Assembly (NCBI RefSeq): GCF_004803465.1
Contig: NZ_SRSF01000008.1
Location: 1-64,000 of the forward strand
Direction: 5' to 3'
DNA length: 64,000 bases
Source: Neolewinella litorea
GTDB taxonomy: Bacteria > Bacteroidota > Bacteroidia > Chitinophagales > Saprospiraceae
Made by a program: the position numbers and the translations under genes. Every line of letters begins with the position of its first letter. The stretch's first letter is position 1. Shown here in pieces: positions 26,265 to 33,277 of the stretch. The notes under the pieces are model-generated. The model ran no database searches. It worked only from the letters and a program-made list of their open reading frames with translations, and had not been told where the DNA came from.

Positions 26265-26876
26265 CTACGCCCGGCGCCGCAGGTAATAATGCGCCAGCAG
26301 CAGGACCACCCCCACCGTAATACTCACGTCGGCCACATTGAAGATCGGCCGGAAGAACAGAAAGGAATTGCCGCCGACGATGGGCAGCCAGTCGGGATAC
26401 ACCCCGTAGACCAGGGGCATATAGAGCATGTCTACCACCCGGCCGTGGAAGAGCGACTCATACCCTCCCCCCTCCGGCCAGAAGCGGGCCAGGCCGGTGT
26501 GTGGCCCCGATTCCGAAAACAGGACGCCGTAAAAAATACTGTCAATAATATTCCCGACCGCGCCAGCCTCGATAAAGGCAAAAGCGGCGATCAGGAGGCG
26601 CGACACCCGCTGCTGCAGGAGTTGGCGCAGGTAGAGGGCCAGGAGTACGACGGCACCGAAGCGGAAGAGGCTCAGGACGAGTTTGCCCACGCGTCCGCCC
26701 AGGCTCAAGCCGAAGGCCATGCCGTTGTTTTCGACGAAGTGAATCAGGAAGTGATCGCTTCCGAGAATGCCGAATTCCTCGCCGTAGTGAAGGTGGGTCT
26801 TCACCCAGACTTTCAATCCCTGGTCGAGCAGCAACACCGTAAGGAGAATCAGTAATACCAGTGCCTTACGGTTCAT
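26265..26876 (-). CDS. lspA: Lipoprotein signal peptidase (signal peptidase II)
   Basis: A 203-residue inner-membrane aspartic peptidase that removes the signal from prolipoproteins. The catalytic pair is Asp112 (AGAVGNIIDSIFYG) and Asp183 (FNVADVSI). Conserved VENNGMAFG follows the first helix. There is a long insert between the two aspartates (about 118-175), typical of Bacteroidota enzymes. It lies 14 bases behind the TraR/DksA-like gene, a linkage common in the phylum. Its substrates in this window would include the lipoproteins at 363-746 and 11823-12065. Confidence 0.94.
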   Translation of the reverse strand: MNRKALVLLILLTVLLLDQGLKVWVKTHLHYGEEFGILGSDHFLIHFVENNGMAFGLSLGGRVGKLVLSLFRFGAVVLLALYLRQLLQQRVSRLLIAAFAFIEAGAVGNIIDSIFYGVLFSESGPHTGLARFWPEGGGYESLFHGRVVDMLYMPLVYGVYPDWLPIVGGNSFLFFRPIFNVADVSITVGVVLLLAHYYLRRRA

Positions 26877-26890
26877 CCGCTCTGCCGCGC

Positions 26891-27259
26891 CTAACGGTTT
26901 TGCTTGGCGTGGATGCTCAGGGTGGTGTGGGGCACGATGCGGAGCCGTTCGGCGCTGATGAGCTCACCGGTCACGCGGCAGATGCCGTAGACCTTGTTCT
27001 GGATGCGCAGCAGGGCGTTTTCCAGGTGCTGGATGAGCTGCTGCTGCCGGCTGGCCAGGCGGTGCAGTTCCTCGTTGGCCATGGTGCCGGTGCCGTCGTC
27101 GAGGCCGCGCAGCTTGCCGTCCTCGCTGTTGGTCTGCTCGGAAAGCTGATCCAGATAGAACTGGAGTTGCTTGCGGGCCTCCGCCAACTTGGCATCGATG
27201 ATGGCCTTGAATTCGGCCAGCTCTTCATCGCTGTACCGGGTTTGTGATTGTGCTTGCAT
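26891..27259 (-). CDS. TraR/DksA-like protein with a reduced zinc finger
   Basis: A 122-residue cytosolic protein. A coiled-coil hairpin (about 10-85) is followed by the DksA-like finger region YGICRVTGELISAERLRIVP, where only one of the four zinc cysteines remains. The acidic residues at the hairpin tip (EDGKLRGLDDG) fit a protein that enters the RNA polymerase secondary channel. Bacteroidota often have this one-cysteine form beside lspA. It may affect transcription in stress, but the role is inferred from the family. Confidence 0.85.
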   Translation of the reverse strand: MQAQSQTRYSDEELAEFKAIIDAKLAEARKQLQFYLDQLSEQTNSEDGKLRGLDDGTGTMANEELHRLASRQQQLIQHLENALLRIQNKVYGICRVTGELISAERLRIVPHTTLSIHAKQNR

Positions 27260-27463
27260 GATCTCGTCCTTTAAGTAGGTGATGTGTGTGTGCGTGAGTC
27301 AAAAATATTCGCAATGCGCGCACAAATATACTGCCCTTACGCAGGACCTCATCATTCTTTGTTGATAAATTATAGTTAACAAACAAAATACGGAACAATA
27401 CGGCCCTGGCGATCTTTTCCTTTCGCCGGCACTCCGCGGCTTCACTTTGTCAACTTCCCGCTC

Positions 27464-27925
27464 GTGACCCCACGTCGCCTTTCCTTCACCACCACCATTT
27501 CCCGACCGCTCGCCGAAACCTGGGATTTCTTCAGCCGCCCGGAGAACCTGGAGAAGCTCACCCCGCCCGACGTCCACTTCGAGATCCGCTCACCGGTAGC
27601 CGGCGTGGAGATGTACGAGGGGATGATCATTCAGTACCGGGTGACGCCTTTTCCGGGGTTCACTTCCGACTGGGTAACGGAGATCACGCACATCGAGCAC
27701 CACCGGCACTTTATCGACGACCAGCGCGTGGGCCCCTTCGCCCTCTGGCACCACCAGCACCACTTTCGCGCCCTGGACGCCCAGACCACGGAGATGCACG
27801 ACATCCTCCACTACCAGGCACCACTGGGGCCATTGGGGTCCCTGGCTAACCGGCTCTTCGTACGCAAGCAGGTGGAAGGCATCTTTACGGCCCGGGAGGC
27901 CGCCATCCGGCGTCTGTTTCCCTGA
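27464..27925 (+). CDS. SRPBCC (START-like) ligand-binding protein
   Basis: A 153-residue cytosolic protein from a GTG at 27464. FTTTISRPLAETWDFFSRPENLEKLTPP is the classic opening of the SRPBCC cyclase/dehydrase-like group, and HDILHYQAPLGPLGSLANRLFV the typical end. The fold holds a hydrophobic ligand. Relatives are often fused to epimerases or near carotenoid genes, which are not seen here. TCACTTTG just upstream may be its -7 box. Confidence 0.83.
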   Translation: MTPRRLSFTTTISRPLAETWDFFSRPENLEKLTPPDVHFEIRSPVAGVEMYEGMIIQYRVTPFPGFTSDWVTEITHIEHHRHFIDDQRVGPFALWHHQHHFRALDAQTTEMHDILHYQAPLGPLGSLANRLFVRKQVEGIFTAREAAIRRLFP

Positions 27926-27934
27926 GGCGTCGGT

Positions 27935-28294
27935 CTATTCCACGTATTCCTGCCGCTTGATTACGAGCACCCACTCGCCCTCCTCCACGCGGTAGCCGTA
28001 GTCGTAGCAGAAGTGGTAAAGTGTACCGTTGCGCGTCACGTACTCATTGGTGAAGTAGCGGAACTTGAAGCCGCGGTCGACTAGCCGGTCGCGGCGCACG
28101 TTGGTCTTCCCCTCGGGGTTCAGTTCGGCCAGTACGTTGCGGTTGTGGCGCAGGATGTTGTTGATCGTGCGCTGGAACACGAGTTCTTCGGCCCGCGCCC
28201 GGTTGTGGTGCCCGGCCCGGCAGGCGGCGGAGCAGAATTTCTTGTCGGAACGCCCCGTGTACTCTTCCCCGCACTCTGGACAGATTCGCTTCAT
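27935..28294 (-). CDS. Small zinc-finger protein of unknown function
   Basis: A 119-residue protein with four cysteines near the start (CPECG at 5-9, CSAAC at 21-25), a likely zinc-binding ribbon similar to that of DUF2116-type proteins. It then has a helix rich in Arg and Asn and a strand-rich end (FKFRYFTNEYVTRNGTLYHFCYDYGYR). Its ATG overlaps the stop of the upstream methyltransferase-like gene (ATGA), so they are translated in sequence. The partner and role are unknown. Confidence 0.72.
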   Translation of the reverse strand: MKRICPECGEEYTGRSDKKFCSAACRAGHHNRARAEELVFQRTINNILRHNRNVLAELNPEGKTNVRRDRLVDRGFKFRYFTNEYVTRNGTLYHFCYDYGYRVEEGEWVLVIKRQEYVE

Positions 28295-28992
28295 GCCGGC
28301 AAAGTAAGAAATTGCCGATCGTTCACCAGCAGGTAGTTGCCCCCCGTATCGTACAGGTAAGGGGCGCTGAACGCGGGTGCAAAGATCTCCTCGTAATAGC
28401 TGCGCGCCGCGGTTCGGTCCGGAATGCTCGACGCCAGCCGATTGTAGATCAGGGCGCCGCCGGGCCGCAAGGATTCCTGCAACAGCCCGACGAAGCCCGC
28501 CCCGTCGAGGTGGCCGGGTACCGTGGCGTCCTGGAATACGTCCACGCAGATAAGGTCGTAGCGCCGGTGGTCAGCCTGCAAAAAGGCCAGGGCGTCGGCC
28601 TCGACGACCTCCAGCGGCGACTCCAGCTCCGGCAGGCTGTACTCGCTCGCCAATTCGATGATCACCGGGTCGATCTCGACGGCCACGTAAGTGTACGACA
28701 ACCCGAGATGGCGCTCCAGCAGCTCCGGAATGCTACCCAGGCCCAGGCCGAGTACCAGCACCGAGGCCCGCTCCGGCAGCCGGTCGAAGTCGAACACCTC
28801 GAAGATCTTGCGGAAATTAAGGTAGTAGTCGCCGAAACTGTAGATGGCGTCCTCGGCCACGAGCTGCAGGCGACCGTGTACCAGGCATACCTCCAGGTAG
28901 GCATTGTAATCGGAGGAAGTGACCTCCAGCGACTGCTCCCACAGGTAGCTCAGCCAGTAACGGAAGCGGGAAAAGGGTCGGGGGCGGGCCAT
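28291..28992 (-). CDS. Spermidine-synthase-like methyltransferase-fold protein
   Basis: A 233-residue protein with the Rossmann-like core VLVLGLGLGSIPELLER (glycine loop, about residues 71-88), AVEIDPVIIELA (acidic end of strand 2) and DLICVDVFQDATVP. It matches the polyamine-synthase/fused spermidine synthase group without its N-terminal domain. The usual polyamine-binding residues are not evident, so it may act on another substrate. The start at 28992 is the ATG that begins the aligned part. It is coupled to the zinc-finger gene by a four-base overlap. Confidence 0.75.
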   Translation of the reverse strand: MARPRPFSRFRYWLSYLWEQSLEVTSSDYNAYLEVCLVHGRLQLVAEDAIYSFGDYYLNFRKIFEVFDFDRLPERASVLVLGLGLGSIPELLERHLGLSYTYVAVEIDPVIIELASEYSLPELESPLEVVEADALAFLQADHRRYDLICVDVFQDATVPGHLDGAGFVGLLQESLRPGGALIYNRLASSIPDRTAARSYYEEIFAPAFSAPYLYDTGGNYLLVNDRQFLTLPA

Positions 28993-29242
28993 GGCGGAGG
29001 TGGAGCGGTCCGACGGCTTAGTGGTCCGACCGGTAAGTCGTCCGACCACTGAGCGTCGGACGAGTTGTGGAAAACGTTGTCTCGGTAAATGTACCACCCC
29101 GGATCAGATGGGTCGGCCACCGCCCGAAATTTTGCTGGCGGGGAGGAAGTGCACACACGAATGAACTCAAGCGAGAAGATGTACCTTTACCCCCTCAACC
29201 GCAAGTCCCTTCCCGCGTTAACCCACGAAAGCCCGCCCACCT

Positions 29243-30526
29243 ATGAGTATCGTCGAAATGAAAGTTCCCGTCATCGGGGAATCGGTCACCGAAGTCACCC
29301 TCTCCGAGTGGTTAAAGGGAGACGGCGACTACGTGGAGCTCGACGAGCCGATCTGCGAATTTGAGTCCGACAAGGCCACCCTGGAATTTCCCGCCGAAGC
29401 CTCCGGCAAGCTGATCTACGTGGCCACCGAAGGCGACGACCTCAAGATCGGCGCCCTGGTGGCCAAGATCGACACCAGCGTCAGCGAAGAATCCGACGAC
29501 TCGGGCAGCACCGGAGGAGGCAGCCCCGCCGCCACCGAGCAACCGGCACCCGCCGCTCAAGCCCCCGCCGCAAAGGCCCCCGCATCCGAGCAGGCGACCT
29601 ACGCCACCGGCACCCCCAGTCCGGCGGCCGCCAAGATCCTCCGGGAAAAGGACATCGACCCCAGTGGCGTCAACGGCAGCGGGCGCGACGGCCGCATCAC
29701 CAAGGAAGACGCCGAGTCGGCCGCCAAGCCCGCCGCGGCCGCGCCGCCGCCGGCCGCCGCCAAGGTGAAGGACACCAGCGCGAAAACGGCCGCCCCCTCC
29801 GCCGCGCAGGCCTCCTTCTCCCGCGAGACCCGCACCGAGAAGATGAGCCGCATGCGCCGCACGATTGCCTCCCGGCTGGTCAGCGCCAAGAACGAAACGG
29901 CCATGCTCACCACCTTCAATGAGGTGGACCTGAGCACGGTAATGGAACTGCGCAAGAACGTACAGGACAAGTTCGTCGCCAAGCACGGCGTGAAACTGGG
30001 CTTCATGTCCCTCTTCGCCAAGGCCTGCGCCCAGGTACTGATGGAAATGCCCGACGTCAACGCCCACATCAGCGAAGACGAGAAGGAACTGACCTACCAC
30101 GACTTCGTCGACATCAGCTTCGCCGTCTCCACCCCCACCGGACTGGTGGTGCCACCCATCCACAACATCGAGTCGCTGCACTTCGCCGACATCGAGAAGA
30201 AGCTCAAGGACCTGGCCGCCAAGGCCCGCGACAACAAGCTGAGCATCGAGGAAATGACCGGCGGCACCTTTACCATCACCAACGGCGGCGTTTTCGGCAG
30301 CATGATGAGCACCCCCATCATCAACAAGCCGCAGTCGGCCATCCTCGGCATGCACAACATCATCGAGCGACCCGTGGCCGTCAACGGTCAGGTGGTCATC
30401 CGCCCGATGATGTACATCGCCCTGAGCTACGACCACCGCGTTATCGACGGCAGTTCCTCGGTCACCTTCCTCGTCAAGGTCAAGGAACTGCTCGAGGATC
30501 CTACCCTGCTCCTGATGGGATTGTAG
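29243..30526 (+). CDS. sucB: Dihydrolipoyl succinyltransferase, E2 of 2-oxoglutarate dehydrogenase
   Basis: A 427-residue core enzyme of the citric-acid cycle complex. The lipoyl domain (about 1-80) carries the lipoylated Lys in [14 protein letters not shown]. An Ala/Pro-rich linker is followed by the E1/E3-binding domain (about 118-155, [31 protein letters not shown]) and the catalytic domain (about 195-427) ending in SYDHRVIDG with the catalytic His. The motif [15 protein letters not shown] fits succinyl-type E2. The E1 gene (sucA) is not next to it. TACCTTTA at 29182 may be its -7 box. Confidence 0.94.
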   Translation: MSIVEMKVPVIGESVTEVTLSEWLKGDGDYVELDEPICEFESDKATLEFPAEASGKLIYVATEGDDLKIGALVAKIDTSVSEESDDSGSTGGGSPAATEQPAPAAQAPAAKAPASEQATYATGTPSPAAAKILREKDIDPSGVNGSGRDGRITKEDAESAAKPAAAAPPPAAAKVKDTSAKTAAPSAAQASFSRETRTEKMSRMRRTIASRLVSAKNETAMLTTFNEVDLSTVMELRKNVQDKFVAKHGVKLGFMSLFAKACAQVLMEMPDVNAHISEDEKELTYHDFVDISFAVSTPTGLVVPPIHNIESLHFADIEKKLKDLAAKARDNKLSIEEMTGGTFTITNGGVFGSMMSTPIINKPQSAILGMHNIIERPVAVNGQVVIRPMMYIALSYDHRVIDGSSSVTFLVKVKELLEDPTLLLMGL

Positions 30527-30542
30527 GTCCAAAATTGGACCT
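30525..30542 (+). terminator. Short hairpin behind sucB
   Basis: AGGTCCAAAATTGGACCT begins within the stop codon region. It is an inverted repeat without a clear T run, so it is only a possible terminator. Confidence 0.4.
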
Positions 30543-30623
30543 CCTTATTGCGTATATCAAGGGGCATCCGACGCCCCCCCCTGGCCAGTGCCGGTCAGGT
30601 CATCGCAGTCGCCGGCCCCTTCC

Positions 30624-31751
30624 TCAATAGATCTCGATATCGCCGTAGGTGGTAGCGATCTTGATCAGACCGCTGCCGGTACCGCTCTTCTTGCCCTTTA
30701 CGGACTTACTGCTCCCTTCGCTGCGCACGTCGCGCGGACTCAGTGCATCCGTCGGGACGTCAATATCGCCGTAGCGTGCACTCAGGTCGAGGGTATATCC
30801 GGCGGAGTCGTCGACGTTGATCTGGACGTCGGAGTAGTTGACGCGAATATCCACCCGCTCGAACCCCGCGGCGAGCCGCTCTACCTTCAGGTCACCGTAG
30901 TTGCCTTCGAGTTCCAGGATGCCGGTGACGGTGCCGAGGTTGTAATCGGTATAGTTCCCGTTGAGGTAAATGGCCCGGGCCTGCCCGACGGAGAGTTCAT
31001 TGTAATTGCCGTTCAGGTAGACCGATTCCGCCGATTCGACCTCGATCTCATCGTAGCCTACGTCCAGGCGCAGGACGCCCACGGTGCCGAAACGGGCCTC
31101 GCTGTAGCGGCCGTCGTAGCGCAGGTCGCCGGCGTTGCGGATGGTGCCCTCGCTGTAGCGCAACTTCACCGTACTGTTGGCGCCGAGCCGCTCGATGCGG
31201 GCCGAACCGTAGCTTACGTCTACCAGACCCTGTCCGCTCAGCCGGCCGGCGACCAGGTCGCCGTAGCCGACGTCCAGGTTGGTGGTGCCGGTTAGGTTGG
31301 GCAGTTCGACATCGCAGTAGCGCGCGTCTACCTCCAGGCCGACGGAAGGGGGCATATTGACGGTATAGAAAATCTTGAAGTCGTTGGAACTGCCGCTGTT
31401 GGTCAGTAAGCTCCACCAGCTGCCGCTGCTCCGGCTGGAATTAATCGTCGTGACAGCCGATACGAGGTTGTTGCCGCCGCTCAGGGATACGTCAATGCGT
31501 TTGAGCACGTCCTGAAACTCGTCCTTGTCTCTGGCTTCCACACGGATCAGGACGTCGATCTGGACGCGGGGCTGGCTCCAGGTGACGACCTTGATCTCGC
31601 CGTAGCGGTTGTCGAGGCGCACCTGCCCGTCGTTGCGGATCGGGAAGGTTTCCGACAGCTTCTTCTCGAAGACGGTACCCGGCCTGGAGAGGGCGAAAGC
31701 GGGTAGCGCCAGCACGAAAAGGGCCAGCAAAAGGGTAAGTTTAACTTTCAT
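30624..31751 (-). CDS. Exported DUF4097-like (adhesin-type beta-helix) protein
   Basis: A 375-residue protein with a signal peptide (MKVKLTLLLALFVLALPAFA). The body is made of short repeats of the form V-x-Y-G-D/S-h-x-h, such as LDNRYGEIKVV, LDVGYGDLVAG, VDVSYGSARIE, LDVGYDEIEVE and LEGNYGDLKVE, as in DUF4097/DUF2807 beta-helix proteins. It ends TTYGDIEIY. It starts inside the last 11 bases of the anti-sigma gene, so it is the third gene of that operon. Such proteins are thought to be envelope-associated, and a link with the envelope-stress sigma factor is plausible. Confidence 0.82.
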   Translation of the reverse strand: MKVKLTLLLALFVLALPAFALSRPGTVFEKKLSETFPIRNDGQVRLDNRYGEIKVVTWSQPRVQIDVLIRVEARDKDEFQDVLKRIDVSLSGGNNLVSAVTTINSSRSSGSWWSLLTNSGSSNDFKIFYTVNMPPSVGLEVDARYCDVELPNLTGTTNLDVGYGDLVAGRLSGQGLVDVSYGSARIERLGANSTVKLRYSEGTIRNAGDLRYDGRYSEARFGTVGVLRLDVGYDEIEVESAESVYLNGNYNELSVGQARAIYLNGNYTDYNLGTVTGILELEGNYGDLKVERLAAGFERVDIRVNYSDVQINVDDSAGYTLDLSARYGDIDVPTDALSPRDVRSEGSSKSVKGKKSGTGSGLIKIATTYGDIEIY

Positions 31752-32427
31752 GGGAAGGAATATTTGGATCGGACGCGGGCGTCACGGGGGCATTGGGGTT
31801 GGGAAAATGCTGCTGTATGCGCAGTAGAATATCGAGTTTGGTGCGGTAGGTGGCGATCAGTTGGTTGACCAGTACGTGGCGCTGGGAAATGGGCACGCGC
31901 AGTAATTCCAGGCGGAGTTCCTCGGTGGCCTCGTCGATCTGCTCGAGGTCGCGCCGCAGTTGAGGGTCGTCGTTGAGTTGGCTCACCTTGGTAAACTCGC
32001 TGGCGATCCGCTGGCGGTAGAAGCGCTCGGCTTCGGCCAGTTCCGGATTCATGGCCTCCAGTTGCTCGGCCACCTGTTGCTCCTGTCCGGCACGGAAACC
32101 GGCGCGGGTGCCGACGGTGTAGGCCACCATCAACAGGAGCAGGGTAGCCGCTACGGCCATCACGTAGTTCAGGAACCGGCGAGAGCGCAGGGGTTTGCGG
32201 GCGGCCGGCGCGGGTGCAAAGAGTTGCCGTTCGATCCGTGGGGGCGGGGTGGCGTTATCGAAGGCATCGCGGTTCTTTACGATGAACTCGGACAGGGGGT
32301 CCTGTCCTTCCCGCCCGTCGTCGGACAGCGCGGCGTGGATCCGATCCCACAGGCCGGCCGGCGGCGTCTCACCGTCGAACTCATCGCGGTGGTCGCGGAT
32401 GAATTGCTGGAGCTGGTCGTGGTTCAT
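31741..32427 (-). CDS. Probable anti-sigma factor, single-pass membrane protein
   Basis: A 228-residue protein with a cytosolic N-terminal part (about 1-85), one membrane helix (about 86-106, FLNYVMAVAATLLLLMVAYTVG) and a helical periplasmic part with Leu- and Glu-rich segments. NHDQLQQFIRDHRDEFDGETPPAGLW and a second copy-like DPLSEFIVKNRDAFDNATPP form two similar short motifs, perhaps two sigma-binding helices. It does not show the HxxxCxxC zinc motif. Its ATG overlaps the sigma gene stop by four bases. The anti-sigma role comes from position and topology. Confidence 0.78.
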   Translation of the reverse strand: MNHDQLQQFIRDHRDEFDGETPPAGLWDRIHAALSDDGREGQDPLSEFIVKNRDAFDNATPPPRIERQLFAPAPAARKPLRSRRFLNYVMAVAATLLLLMVAYTVGTRAGFRAGQEQQVAEQLEAMNPELAEAERFYRQRIASEFTKVSQLNDDPQLRRDLEQIDEATEELRLELLRVPISQRHVLVNQLIATYRTKLDILLRIQQHFPNPNAPVTPASDPNIPSHES

Positions 32428-32993
32428 GATACGGTATTTTCGGTTAGCAACTGCGCCAGGCGCTTGCGCGCCCGGCTGTACTGTGATTTTGAGGTGCCGG
32501 GACTGATGTCCAGGATCTGGGCGATCTCCTCGTGGTCGTAGCCCTCGAAGAGGTACAGCGTAAGCACCACCCGGTAGCCTTCGCTGAGCTTCAGCATCGC
32601 CTCCTTTATCCGTTCGACCGTGTAGCCGTCTTCGGCTTCCGCGTATCCGGGCTCCTCCACACCCGCGGCCGCCTCGTGGCGGCTGGGATCGAGGTCGATG
32701 GTCAACAGGCGGCGTTTCTTCAGGTGGTCGATGCATCGGTTTACGACCACCCGCTTTATCCACGCACTGATCGACGCCTCGAAGTTGAAGGTGTGGATAC
32801 GGGCGAAGATGGTGACGAAGGCCACCTGCAGGACGTCCTCCGCGTCGTGGCTGTGCTTGAGCATTCTCAGGCAGAGGTTGTACATCGGCTTGGCGTAGTG
32901 GCCGTACAGCTGCCTTTGGGCGTTGCGGTCCTTACGCTGACATCCGAGGACGATCTCGCGGTGGGTATCGCGGTATTCGGCGGCGGTCGGCAT
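32424..32993 (-). CDS. ECF-type RNA polymerase sigma factor
   Basis: 189 residues with sigma region 2 (ALYGHYAKPMYNLCLRMLKH, DAEDVLQVAFVTIF, WIKRVVVNRCIDHLKKRR) and region 4 (LSEGYRVVLTLYLFEGYDHEEIAQILD, SPGTSKSQYSRARKRLAQLL). Length is typical for group 4 sigma factors. The start at 32993 (MPTAAEYRD) is preferred; the longer frame adds a GC-rich extension that does not align. First gene of a sigma, anti-sigma, DUF4097 operon, divergent from the large barrel gene at 33278. Confidence 0.92.
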   Translation of the reverse strand: MPTAAEYRDTHREIVLGCQRKDRNAQRQLYGHYAKPMYNLCLRMLKHSHDAEDVLQVAFVTIFARIHTFNFEASISAWIKRVVVNRCIDHLKKRRLLTIDLDPSRHEAAAGVEEPGYAEAEDGYTVERIKEAMLKLSEGYRVVLTLYLFEGYDHEEIAQILDISPGTSKSQYSRARKRLAQLLTENTVS

Positions 32994-33277
32994 GGTTAAA
33001 AGGGTTGGGTGAGCTCCCACGGTGGATAGGCATTTATACTCCAGAGACGAGGCGGGAACGAAAGGGTTGCACCGAAATGTGACAACGGGCGGGTTGTTGC
33101 GTCTACACGTTTGGACGGCGGGACGACACTTGTTGCGGGGCGGCGGGGGAGAATTTCCCCTCAATGTCAAATCCTAGCATTTATCAGGGTTTCCGCCCGC
33201 AGACGGGGCGGATTAACGAACAACACACCCCTGATTTAACATCAAATAGCATACTCAACGCCTAAAATTAAAACTAT

